Assembly: GCA_029027985.1 (NCBI GenBank)
Contig: CP119076.1
Coordinates: 248,001 to 312,000, forward strand
Length of the DNA: 64,000 nt
DNA from: Klebsiella aerogenes
GTDB lineage: Bacteria > Pseudomonadota > Gammaproteobacteria > Enterobacterales > Enterobacteriaceae
Direction: 5' to 3'
The notes under the pieces: generated by a model
Databases searched by the model: none
What the model was told of the DNA's origin: nothing
Seen by the model: only the letters and a program-made list of their open reading frames with translations
Program-made: the position numbers and the translations under genes
Shown: positions 19,293-27,424 of the stretch, piece by piece
Layout of the letters: each line of letters starts with the position of its first letter
Numbering within the stretch: position 1 is the first letter of the stretch

Positions 19293-19863
19293 AGCGTTGA
19301 ATGTGCGCTGCCGTCAGCGAGAACGGCGTCGGCGTACAGACCGCAATACTCAACCCCTCGAACTGAATCTGGCTTAACGACAGCGCGCCGCGAAAGGTGC
19401 TGTCGACCGAGGCTATCTGCCAGGCGCTGCCGCCACGTTGCTTCACCAACGCCTCTTTGCGCGTCCAGATACGCCAGAAGGCGGCTAACTGCCGCTCCGG
19501 CGCTTCCTGCTCCAGCTCTTGATGCTCGCCGACGCTAAACAGTGCGTTAGCTAACCGCTTCCAGCCCTCACGCGGACGAATCACTTCGATATCGCAGCCA
19601 ACCTCGCCTTCATCGCTCAGCAATAGCGCGATATCGTCGCCGCTGTGGCTAAGGTTAAACCACCACCCGCTATCGAGGGGAAAAGCCGGTTTTCCCTGTG
19701 CGCCGTAGTGAATATTCGCCAGCGGCGAAACCGCATGCGCCAGCAAGGCGCGCCCGGCGAGCCAGCTCATTCGCCGCGGGCCGTCAGGCGCCTGAGCCAT
19801 CCGTTCCGGCGGCAGCGGCAGGGTGCTAAGCGTTGAGATCTTACCAAGGATAAGCTGATACAT
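19276..19863 (-). CDS. acpT: 4'-phosphopantetheinyl transferase AcpT
   Basis: A protein of 195 residues from the ATG at 19863, one base after the apeR stop. A longer upstream frame lies inside apeR. It begins MYQLILGKISTLS, and the middle is very close to E. coli AcpT (NLSHSGDDIALLLSDEGEVG; CDIEVIRPR; FWRIWTRKEALVKQRGGS). The Mg2+-binding CDIE and WxxKEAxxK motifs are intact. It should load the 4'-phosphopantetheine arm on the two cluster ACPs (Ser41 of ApeE, Ser40 of ApeF). E. coli K-12 keeps acpT without its substrates. Here it ends the polyene operon with both ACP genes present. Confidence 0.93.
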   Translation of the reverse strand: MYQLILGKISTLSTLPLPPERMAQAPDGPRRMSWLAGRALLAHAVSPLANIHYGAQGKPAFPLDSGWWFNLSHSGDDIALLLSDEGEVGCDIEVIRPREGWKRLANALFSVGEHQELEQEAPERQLAAFWRIWTRKEALVKQRGGSAWQIASVDSTFRGALSLSQIQFEGLSIAVCTPTPFSLTAAHIQRFRGAV

Positions 19864-19864
19864 T

Positions 19865-21094
19865 TCAGGACCAACGCTGAATGATGATTGAGGTGTTAAT
19901 GCCGCCGAAGGCAAAGTTGTTGCTCTGCAGGAATTCACAATCCACCCTACGAGCGTCACCCATGATGTAATCCAGCGCGCCGCAGTTGGTATCGGGTTTA
20001 TGCAGGTTCAGCGTTGGCGCAAACCAGCCCTCGCGCATCATCTGCAGGCTCATCCATGCCTCCAGCGCCCCGCAGGCGCCAAGGGTATGGCCGAAGTAGC
20101 TTTTCAGCGAGGAGATTGGCACGCTGTCGCCATAAATCGCCGCCGTCGCTTGGCTCTCGGCGATATCGCCGCGGTCGGTTGCCGTGCCGTGGGCGGAAAT
20201 ATAGCCGATATCCCGGGCGCTTAAGCCCGCTATCTTCAACGATTGTTCCATGCAGATTTGCATGGTTTCACGCTGCGGTTGGGTAATATGCGCCGCATCG
20301 CAGTTGGTGGCGAAGCCGACGATTTCGCCGTAGATGGTCGCGCCGCGCGCTTTGGCGTGCTCCAGCTCTTCCAGGATCAGGGTGCCCGCGCCTTCGCCAA
20401 TCACCAGACCATCGCGTTGCTCATCGAACGGGGAAGGGGTCGTTGTCGGCTCGTCATTGCGCTGGCTGGTGGCGAACAGGGTATCAAATACCGCCGCTTC
20501 CGATGGGCATAGCTCTTCCGCGCCGCCAGCGATCATGATCGTTTGGTAACCGTGGCGAATGGCTTCCCAGGCGTAACCGATCGCCTGACTGCCGGAAGTA
20601 CAGGCGCTGGAGGTCGGGATAACGCGGCCGCGCAAGCCGAAAAACAACCCGGTATTGACGGCGGTGGTGTGCGGCATCATCTGTACATAGGTGGTACCGG
20701 TGATATTGTTGGTGTGCTTTTCCGTCAACATGGTGGCGAATTCGCTCACCGAGTCGGTGCTGCCGGTCGATGAGCCGTAGGCAATACCGGTTTCGCCGTT
20801 GGTCAGCACGGCATCGCCAATGAGCCCCGCCTGTTCCAGCGCTAACTCGGTGGCGCGGGTGGACAGCCGCGACACGCGCCCCATCGCGCGAATGCGCTTG
20901 CGGGTATAGTGCTCGGGCAGGGTGAAGTGGTCGATCGGCGCGCCCAGCAGCGTTTGCAGCCCGTCATAAACCAGCCATTCCGGCATTTTGCGCACGGCAT
21001 TTTTATATTCCCGCAGCCGGGTGGAGATATCCTGCCAGTTTTCCCCAAAGGCGGTGACGCCGCCCATCCCGGTAATGACCACGCGACGTGTCAT
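19865..21094 (-). CDS. apeR: Beta-ketoacyl-ACP synthase (FabF-like), aryl polyene cluster
   Basis: A protein of 409 residues of the KAS II/thiolase fold. The catalytic triad is complete: Cys165 in SSACTSGSQ, His302 in SAHGTATD, and His336 in SYFGHTLGACGA. It condenses malonyl-ACP with the growing chain. In aryl polyene systems this gene is the second ketosynthase and probably starts or assists elongation. The start overlaps the apeQ stop (ATGA). The name follows the published ape nomenclature as I remember it, inferred from position and family. Confidence 0.85.
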   Translation of the reverse strand: MTRRVVITGMGGVTAFGENWQDISTRLREYKNAVRKMPEWLVYDGLQTLLGAPIDHFTLPEHYTRKRIRAMGRVSRLSTRATELALEQAGLIGDAVLTNGETGIAYGSSTGSTDSVSEFATMLTEKHTNNITGTTYVQMMPHTTAVNTGLFFGLRGRVIPTSSACTSGSQAIGYAWEAIRHGYQTIMIAGGAEELCPSEAAVFDTLFATSQRNDEPTTTPSPFDEQRDGLVIGEGAGTLILEELEHAKARGATIYGEIVGFATNCDAAHITQPQRETMQICMEQSLKIAGLSARDIGYISAHGTATDRGDIAESQATAAIYGDSVPISSLKSYFGHTLGACGALEAWMSLQMMREGWFAPTLNLHKPDTNCGALDYIMGDARRVDCEFLQSNNFAFGGINTSIIIQRWS

Positions 21095-21822
21095 AGCATC
21101 CCTCCATTGATGGAAATCACCTGCCGGGTGACGTAGCCTGCGATATCCGACATCAAATAGCTGGCCAGCCCGGCTACTTCATCCGTCTGTCCCATGCGTT
21201 TCATCGGGATCATCGACATCGCCTCTTTCAGCGCGATATCTTCCATTTCGATCATGCCCGTGTCGATAAGCCCAGGGGCGATGCAGTTAACGGTAATTTT
21301 GCGTTTGGCGAGTTCAATCGCCAGCGCTTTGGTGGCGCCGATAATCCCCGCCTTAGCGGCGCTGTAGTTAACCTGCCCACGGTTGCCCATCACCCCGGAA
21401 ACCGAAGACAGTGTGATAATACGTCCGCCCTGGCGCGCGCTAATCATCGGCATGATGCACGGGTGAATGACGTTATAGAAACTGTCGAGGTTGGTGTGGA
21501 TCACCGCATCCCAGTCGTTATCGCTGAGCGCCGGAAAGGCTGCATCACGGGCGATTCCGGCGTTGCTGACGATCCCGTACCACGCGCCGTGGTCGGCAAG
21601 ATCCTGTTCCAGCGCTTCACGGCACTGTTCGCGATGAGCGACGTCAAAGCTGAGCAGTCGGCCTGCGCCGCCAGCGGAAAGTATCGCGTCCAGCGTCTGT
21701 TGCGCGCCCGAGGCATCGCGATGATAGTGGACGCCGACGACAAAGCCGTCCGCCGCCAACTGGCGGGCGATAGCGCGACCAATGCCTTTGCTGGCGCCGG
21801 TAACTAAAACTGAACGACTCAT
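21091..21822 (-). CDS. apeQ: 3-ketoacyl-ACP reductase (FabG-like), aryl polyene cluster
   Basis: A protein of 243 residues of the classical short-chain dehydrogenases. It has TGASKGIGRAIA (NADPH loop, residues 8-19), SNAGIARD, the catalytic Ser in LSSVSGVMG and YxxxK in NYSAAKAG. It reduces beta-keto intermediates to hydroxy intermediates in each extension round. 4-base overlaps with apeP and apeR show tight coupling. Confidence 0.88.
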   Translation of the reverse strand: MSRSVLVTGASKGIGRAIARQLAADGFVVGVHYHRDASGAQQTLDAILSAGGAGRLLSFDVAHREQCREALEQDLADHGAWYGIVSNAGIARDAAFPALSDNDWDAVIHTNLDSFYNVIHPCIMPMISARQGGRIITLSSVSGVMGNRGQVNYSAAKAGIIGATKALAIELAKRKITVNCIAPGLIDTGMIEMEDIALKEAMSMIPMKRMGQTDEVAGLASYLMSDIAGYVTRQVISINGGML

Positions 21823-22295
21823 TCTGACGCTCCTTGTTGAAATAGGGTGGTGAGCTCGTCTGCGGTGGGCTGGAAGGTGTTAACCCGCCCGCTCGCCAGC
21901 ACCTCATCGTCTACCATAATGACGCCTTCGAAGCTGCCGAAACGCTCGTCCTGCATCAGCAGCTTCACGTTGATGGACAGCGTTTTTCCGCCCGGCAGAC
22001 TCCCCGCCGCGCAGACTAATTCACGTGCGCCAAGCACCATGCCTAATACGCTGGACGTATGCCCCTGCTGGCGCCGATGCCAGCCGGACCAGACGCCGAT
22101 AGTTTGCGCGATGAGTTCAAGGGCGAACCAGCCGGGCAGATGGCCATCAGCATCGAGAAACGGCGCCAGAACGCTATTGGCCGAGACCGTAACGCGGCAG
22201 GCGGCGGTATCGGCGGTGACGCAGGCGACCTCCTCCAGCAGCAGCATCGGCGTGTCGTGCGGCAGATAGTCTGCAGGTGATAAATAGTGGCTCAT
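21819..22295 (-). CDS. apeP: 3-hydroxyacyl-ACP dehydratase-like hotdog protein, aryl polyene cluster
   Basis: A protein of 158 residues from the ATG at 22295, which overlaps the apeO stop (TGATG) and has GGGAGA upstream. A GTG three bases earlier is possible. The hotdog-fold core includes LLLEEVACVTADTAAC and LPGWFALELIAQTIGVWSGW, where the latter gives the central helix and a likely catalytic Glu. With ApeI it should dehydrate the hydroxyacyl chain to the conjugated double bond. Its exact partner or substrate cannot be read from sequence. Confidence 0.8.
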   Translation of the reverse strand: MSHYLSPADYLPHDTPMLLLEEVACVTADTAACRVTVSANSVLAPFLDADGHLPGWFALELIAQTIGVWSGWHRRQQGHTSSVLGMVLGARELVCAAGSLPGGKTLSINVKLLMQDERFGSFEGVIMVDDEVLASGRVNTFQPTADELTTLFQQGASE

Positions 22296-23461
22296 CACAT
22301 TCTCCCGATCAGGATGCTGGCGTTATTGCCGCCAAAGGCAAAAGAGTTAGACAGAATAACCGGGCGCATTAGCGGCTGGGGGGATGCAATGATGCCGCAT
22401 GGCGGCAGCGTTTCATCACGCGGCGACTGGCTGAAATCCTGCGCCGGCAGCGGCAGGTTTCGTTGCAGGATCAGCATACTGATGGCGGCTTCGGTGATCC
22501 CTGCCGCGCCCAGCGTGTGTCCGGTCAGGTGTTTGGTGGAGCTGCACGGAACATGCTCGCCAAACAGCGCATTGACGACGCAGGACTCTATCTGGTCGTT
22601 CAGCGGCGTGGCGGTGCCGTGTAGATTAATGTAGCCCACTTGTTCTGGCGCGAGGCCCGCGTCATCCAGCGCCTGCTGAATGGCGCGAATCGCCCCTTCA
22701 CCCTGCGGATGCGGGGCGGAAATATGGTGGGCATCGCTGGATTCGCCGATGCCCAGCAGTGCGATGGGCTGCGGTTCGCGGGTCAGCAGCATCAGCGCCG
22801 CCCCTTCGCCGATGGTAATACCGCTACGGTCGCGGCTAAACGGCTGGCAGCGCGTGGGTGAAAGAGATTCCAGACTGTGGAAGCCGTTGATTGGCATCCG
22901 GCTAAGGGTGTCCGCGCCGCCGACAATCACCGCATCCGCCAGCCCGGCGTCAATGAGCCGCCGCCCGCTGATGATCGCTCTGGCGCTGGAAGAGCAGGCG
23001 GTCGAGAGCGTAAATGCCGGGCCATCCAATTCCAGCCAGTGGCTAAGAAAGCGCGACGGATCGCCCAACTCCTGCTGCGGATAGCGCCAGGCCAGGCTTG
23101 GCTGGCCGTTAAGCGTCAGCGTCACGTGCGCATCGCCCTCATCCAGACCTGAAGTGCTGGTGCCAAGCACCACGGCAACCCGATCCGGCCCATACCGGGC
23201 GATGGCGCTATCAACCTGTGGCTGGATTTGTTCGAGCGCCGCCAGCAGTAGCTGATTATTGCGTGAACGATGTTGGCTAAATGCCTCAGGAATGACCGGC
23301 AAGTCGCCATCGACGCCAGCGAGCACCGCCTGCGGGTGCCCCTGCAGCCAGCCTGCGCGCGTGCGCATGCCGGGCGCGATGCCACGAACCAGATTGGCCG
23401 CGATGTCATCGTTATCGTTGCCCAGGGCGTTAATCATGCCGACCGCAGAAATGTAGATCAT
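22295..23461 (-). CDS. apeO: Beta-ketoacyl-ACP synthase (FabB-like), aryl polyene cluster
   Basis: A protein of 388 residues starting MIYISAVGMINALG at 23461, one base after the apeN stop. An upstream in-frame ATG at 23506 lies in apeN and lacks family support. The triad is Cys156 in STACSSSAR, His281 in NLHGTATP and His315 in LTGHTLGAAG. It is likely the main elongating ketosynthase, pairing with the chain-length-factor-like ApeC. The tail NSFAFGGNNASILIG is the usual KAS C-terminal signature. Confidence 0.87.
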   Translation of the reverse strand: MIYISAVGMINALGNDNDDIAANLVRGIAPGMRTRAGWLQGHPQAVLAGVDGDLPVIPEAFSQHRSRNNQLLLAALEQIQPQVDSAIARYGPDRVAVVLGTSTSGLDEGDAHVTLTLNGQPSLAWRYPQQELGDPSRFLSHWLELDGPAFTLSTACSSSARAIISGRRLIDAGLADAVIVGGADTLSRMPINGFHSLESLSPTRCQPFSRDRSGITIGEGAALMLLTREPQPIALLGIGESSDAHHISAPHPQGEGAIRAIQQALDDAGLAPEQVGYINLHGTATPLNDQIESCVVNALFGEHVPCSSTKHLTGHTLGAAGITEAAISMLILQRNLPLPAQDFSQSPRDETLPPCGIIASPQPLMRPVILSNSFAFGGNNASILIGRM

Positions 23462-23462
23462 C

Positions 23463-24113
23463 TCAGTCACCCAGATATTGAATGGTGATGTGGTATTTAA
23501 AAACATGCTGTTCGATGCTGATGGGCTCGCGCTTATCTTTCCGATTCATATAGGTGATTTCTGTCACCAGTTTACCGTGCGCGTTGCGTAGTTCGCGTCG
23601 GTCGCCGTGGTCGATCAGCGTCCAGCCTTGGGGTAACCGAGGTTGCCAGGCGTCAATCGGCCAGTGGCTGAGCATCACATCGGCCAGCACCTGGCTGGCT
23701 GGCGGCAGCTGTGGAACCACAATCGATTGTTCCGCGTGCAGCCCTTTTTCATCATAGGTCACAAGGAACAAACGGATACCGACGGAAGACAATCCTGCGA
23801 GGGTGAGTTTTTTATCATCGGCATTGAGCATCACCAGCAGCGATTGGGTGTGGCCGTTGAAGCGGCCGGTCAGCAACTGCTGCGAGCTGATGGCCGGCGA
23901 GATGCCCGGCGGCGGCAGCGTGACACGCGTACCCGGCTCCAGCCACGCCTGCGGACGGCCTTCCGGCGCGGGCTGTGAGTGGCTGCAGCCCGCCAGAAAC
24001 AAAGCGGCGATCAGGGCCAGTGCCGGAGAGCGACTGCGCTTGCATAGGCCAAATAAGGCGAAGCCGCCATCCGGCAAAAGGTCTCTCAACATATGACATG
24101 TCCGTCTTATCAT
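23463..24113 (-). CDS. apeN: DUF3261-type outer-membrane lipoprotein, aryl polyene cluster
   Basis: A protein of 216 residues with a lipobox LFLAGC (lipidated Cys near residue 43), preceded by an unusually long, basic N-terminus. The start at 24113 overlaps the apeM stop (ATGA). A start at the internal MLRDLLPDGG would shorten the leader and is equally plausible. The mature part is beta-rich. By context and family it accompanies the ApeM exporter and the LolA-like ApeL in handling the finished polyene lipid in the periplasm or outer membrane. No enzyme motif is seen. Confidence 0.75.
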   Translation of the reverse strand: MIRRTCHMLRDLLPDGGFALFGLCKRSRSPALALIAALFLAGCSHSQPAPEGRPQAWLEPGTRVTLPPPGISPAISSQQLLTGRFNGHTQSLLVMLNADDKKLTLAGLSSVGIRLFLVTYDEKGLHAEQSIVVPQLPPASQVLADVMLSHWPIDAWQPRLPQGWTLIDHGDRRELRNAHGKLVTEITYMNRKDKREPISIEQHVFKYHITIQYLGD

Positions 24114-26428
24114 CGTCTCTTGTTCTCTTTTTTCGCGGGCATCGCCAGCGGTGAAAGCAGGAAGGCAGCGAAAATACCGCTCACCAGCACAATGCCGAAG
24201 CTGCTGATGGCCTGGGTGGCGCTAAAGACCAGCATGCCGAGCGTCAGCAGGGTGGTCATCATCGCCAGCGTAATGGCCAGTAGCGATGTCAGCGGAGTGC
24301 CGTGCGGGTTACTGAAAAACAGCGTGTAGTTAATGCCGATCCCCAGCACCAGCACCAGCGCCAGCAAGGAGAACAGGTTGACCGTGTGCCCGCTGAGCGC
24401 CAGCGCCGTCAGCCCGCAGCCCAGCGACAATACCGACGGCAGCAGGCTGATGGCCCCTTTACGCCAGCCAAGACGGATCATAGCGCCGCAGGCGATGACG
24501 GCCAGCGCTACCAACAGCAGGCCGGTTAACAGGTTGCGATAAAGGGCGAACAGTTCATCAAAGGTGCTTTTACGATCCACCCAGGCAACGCCGATGTGCT
24601 GTTCGCTCAGTGCCTGCAGCGCGGCGCTGTTTTTTACCCCAGCGACCGGAACCAGTACGCCGCTTTCGCCATCGGCCAGCGTCAGCCACAGCAGCCGCCA
24701 GCCTTCGCTGGCCGGGCTGGCAAGCCAGTTCTCGACCGTCACCGGCATCGGCTTGAGATCGGGATTGATCGTTGCTATCCCCGCGCGCTTCAGCGCCCGG
24801 CTAACCACGGGCGCGGCGCGTTGCAGCAGGGTAAGGTCTTGCTGCTGCCGGGCGAGCGAATTCAGAGGAATGGCGCGATATCCGCTGAGCATGCCGTCGG
24901 TTTTTGCCCGATCCAGCGCGGGCGTAAACGCTTCGAGGCGCTGCAGCGTCTGTTGGGCGGATTGGCCGTAAACCACAAACCATTTCTGATCGACGCTTTG
25001 TCCGGTGAGGGCGGTGATCGCTTTCTCCTGGGCCAGAATGTCCTGCGGCAGCGCCTGCAGCTGCGCAATGTCATCATCTACCCGTAGCGTCGCCAGTCCC
25101 ACCAACGAGAACAGCGCCAGCGCAATGGGGAGGCCAATGGACAGCTTTTTATTGCGCCGCCAGGCGGCGAGCCAGCGCAGCATCAGCGCCATGGCTGGCA
25201 CCGGGCGTACGGGCAGCCCGCGACACAGCCACGGATGCCAGAAAATCACCGTCAGGCACGAAGCGCTTAGGCCGACCGCCGCGAATAGCGCCATCTGGCG
25301 AATCGCGGGGAAGGGGGCCAGCATCATAATCAGATACGCCGCCACTGTGGTCAGCAACGCCAGCAGCAGCGCATTACGCACTTTGGCGAGGCTTTGCCAT
25401 GCTGACGATTCCGCGCCATGCACCATCCGTTCGGTCAGGTAATAGAGCGTATAGTCGGCCGAAATCCCGATGATGCTCATGCTCATCACCAGGGTCATCA
25501 GATGCAGCTCGCCAAACGTCAGCAGCGTCACGACGGTGCCCGCCAGCGCGCCAGCGCCGATGGAGATCAAGCACAGCAGCAGCGGACGCAGGGAGCGAAA
25601 TACCGCCAGGATCAACAGGATCACGCCGAACAGGGTTGCTGCGCCGAGCGTTGAGATATCGTGCTTCGCCTGCTGGCTGGCGTAATCGCTATAGAATACG
25701 GTGCCGCGCGACAGCAGCTGCGCCTGCGGGTAGCGCGCTTTGAGTTGCTCCTCAAGCTTGCCGAGCGTGGTGACCAGGCGGTGCGTCTGCTGCATATCGA
25801 ACGACGATCCCGCCAGTTCGCCATGCAACAGATACCAGAGGTTGCCCTGCGCGTCTTTGGCTACCAGCCAGCCGTCCTGCAGCTGCATACGCTGGCCGCT
25901 TTTCGCCATCGCCAACTGCGAACCGCGCATTAGCATCAGTGGATCGTTGCGCAGCTCTTTACCGCTGACGCCGGAAAAAGCCGAATAGAGCTGCGAGAGG
26001 ATCCATTGCGCCTGCGCCTCGCCGTCGTTTTGCAGGCGCGCGCGGGTGTCCGGATCGAGCAGACCATTGCGATGTTGCCAGAAAAAGTCGCCCCATGCCT
26101 GCTGGCTGTCGGCGTCCATCGGCCCTTTCACTTCAGCCAGCGCGTGTGATTTTTGCAGCAGTTCCAGCCAGTCGCGGGCCACCTGCGGGTCGGCCTGCTT
26201 ACCCGGGCTGACCAGCCAGACCAATTGGCGGTCGAGTCGCTGCATAAAACCGTCGTTCAGGTTGGGCGGGATCGCGCCGAGCGTCTGCTTGGGTAGCATC
26301 GCCAGCACGCTGCTGTTGATTCTGGCCTGAGGCAGCAGCGTCATCAGCGCGCCCAGCAGGATCAGGCAGACGACTCCCCATAACAGCGCAGGACGTTTAC
26401 TGGGCGGCAAAGCGTTGGCGTTCGTCAT
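24110..26428 (-). CDS. apeM: MMPL/RND-family exporter, aryl polyene cluster
   Basis: A protein of 772 residues with two repeats. Each has one N-terminal membrane helix, a large periplasmic loop and a block of about five helices (first block: STLGAATLFGVILLILAVFR onward; second block near the C-terminus: LLTGLLLVALAVIACGAMIR onward). MSIIGISADYTLYYLTERM and VLGIGINYTLFFS are the RND-type helix 4 motifs. The family exports lipids and polyketides. It should move the aryl polyene or its lipid conjugate out of the inner membrane. Its start overlaps apeL by 32 bp. Confidence 0.85.
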   Translation of the reverse strand: MTNANALPPSKRPALLWGVVCLILLGALMTLLPQARINSSVLAMLPKQTLGAIPPNLNDGFMQRLDRQLVWLVSPGKQADPQVARDWLELLQKSHALAEVKGPMDADSQQAWGDFFWQHRNGLLDPDTRARLQNDGEAQAQWILSQLYSAFSGVSGKELRNDPLMLMRGSQLAMAKSGQRMQLQDGWLVAKDAQGNLWYLLHGELAGSSFDMQQTHRLVTTLGKLEEQLKARYPQAQLLSRGTVFYSDYASQQAKHDISTLGAATLFGVILLILAVFRSLRPLLLCLISIGAGALAGTVVTLLTFGELHLMTLVMSMSIIGISADYTLYYLTERMVHGAESSAWQSLAKVRNALLLALLTTVAAYLIMMLAPFPAIRQMALFAAVGLSASCLTVIFWHPWLCRGLPVRPVPAMALMLRWLAAWRRNKKLSIGLPIALALFSLVGLATLRVDDDIAQLQALPQDILAQEKAITALTGQSVDQKWFVVYGQSAQQTLQRLEAFTPALDRAKTDGMLSGYRAIPLNSLARQQQDLTLLQRAAPVVSRALKRAGIATINPDLKPMPVTVENWLASPASEGWRLLWLTLADGESGVLVPVAGVKNSAALQALSEQHIGVAWVDRKSTFDELFALYRNLLTGLLLVALAVIACGAMIRLGWRKGAISLLPSVLSLGCGLTALALSGHTVNLFSLLALVLVLGIGINYTLFFSNPHGTPLTSLLAITLAMMTTLLTLGMLVFSATQAISSFGIVLVSGIFAAFLLSPLAMPAKKENKRR

Positions 26429-27002
26429 CGGTCAGTCGCGCGGGCGTCAGTTGGTGTTGAGAGAGCGTGATATCGGTGCGATCGCCCTGTTTATCGTTGA
26501 GCTGAATGTGCTCCAGATACGTCTTCCCGGCCAAATCAATACTGGCGAAGATTTTATCCAGCGGCGTGGTGATGGGCGTCAGGCGCAGCGTCCACTGGCC
26601 TGCGCCTTTATCGGCAAATTCCACGCGGAAGTTTGCTTCCAGCACCTGTCGATCCGCCTGGAACAGCGCGCGCAGCAGGTGGTTAAACTGGAACATCTGC
26701 GGGTTGTTCTCGGCGGTGATGATTTGCGGCGGCTGGCCGTTAATCGCCTGCACCATCCGCTTGTCATCCAACAGCAGTCGCATTGGGAATGGGGACGTTT
26801 GATCCCACAACAAACCCTGGTCGCGCGCGATCAACATCTGCCCCTGCGATCGCAGCGGCTGCGGCAGATCCTTAATGGTGCGGATTTGATCGAAGTGGGC
26901 GCGAACCACCGGTTGCTCGGTAAATCGTTGTTGCAGGGAATCGAGCGTCAGGGCGCTGACCCATGGACTGATAAACAGCCCCAACAGCAGCAGTAATCTC
27001 AT
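26397..27002 (-). CDS. apeL: LolA-like outer-membrane lipoprotein carrier homologue, aryl polyene cluster
   Basis: A protein of 201 residues with a Sec signal peptide (MRLLLLLGLFISPWVSA). The mature part has the LolA-type half-barrel pattern: QQRFTEQPVVRAHFDQIR, SQGQMLIARDQGLLWDQTSPFPM, with RMVQAINGQPPQI. It is periplasmic. In this cluster it probably shuttles a hydrophobic product (polyene lipid) rather than lipoproteins. The start overlaps apeK by 4 bases and the end overlaps apeM by 32. Confidence 0.8.
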   Translation of the reverse strand: MRLLLLLGLFISPWVSALTLDSLQQRFTEQPVVRAHFDQIRTIKDLPQPLRSQGQMLIARDQGLLWDQTSPFPMRLLLDDKRMVQAINGQPPQIITAENNPQMFQFNHLLRALFQADRQVLEANFRVEFADKGAGQWTLRLTPITTPLDKIFASIDLAGKTYLEHIQLNDKQGDRTDITLSQHQLTPARLTDDERQRFAAQ

Positions 27003-27421
27003 GGCGTGATCCCCATGCGCTCAAACAGGATATCCGGGCTGACGAAGCACATCTCGCGGCTGTTCTCTTCCACCGCGACCTGGATGGTATAACCGCTGGT
27101 GGTGCGCTTGCCGCTATCGGCATCAAAAATGTCGTAGCCAATACGCAGACGATTTTCGAACTCTTCTATTCGCGCGCGCACGCGAATACGCTGCTCGAAG
27201 GTGATAACGCCGCGGTACTTGACGCGGGTATCGACCACTGGCCACAGATATCCTGAGGCTTTCATTTGCCGATAGCCGTAGTTGAACTGGTTAAGTAGCG
27301 CCTCACGGGCAATCTCGAAGTAGCGAAAATAGTTGCCGTGCCACACGACGCCCATCATATCGATGTCATGAAAGGGAATGGTCAGCTCTACTTCAGCCGT
27401 AAAACGGGGATCGTTCAGCAC
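26999..27421 (-). CDS. apeK: Acyl-ACP/CoA thioesterase (4HBT hotdog), aryl polyene cluster
   Basis: A protein of 140 residues of the YbgC-like 4-hydroxybenzoyl-CoA thioesterase family. The catalytic loop reads FHDIDMMGVVWHGNYFRYFE (residues about 17-36) with the expected Asp. It may release the chain or clear misloaded ACP. It is separated by 3 bases from apeJ and overlaps apeL by 4. Confidence 0.82.
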   Translation of the reverse strand: MLNDPRFTAEVELTIPFHDIDMMGVVWHGNYFRYFEIAREALLNQFNYGYRQMKASGYLWPVVDTRVKYRGVITFEQRIRVRARIEEFENRLRIGYDIFDADSGKRTTSGYTIQVAVEENSREMCFVSPDILFERMGITP

Positions 27422-27424
27422 CCT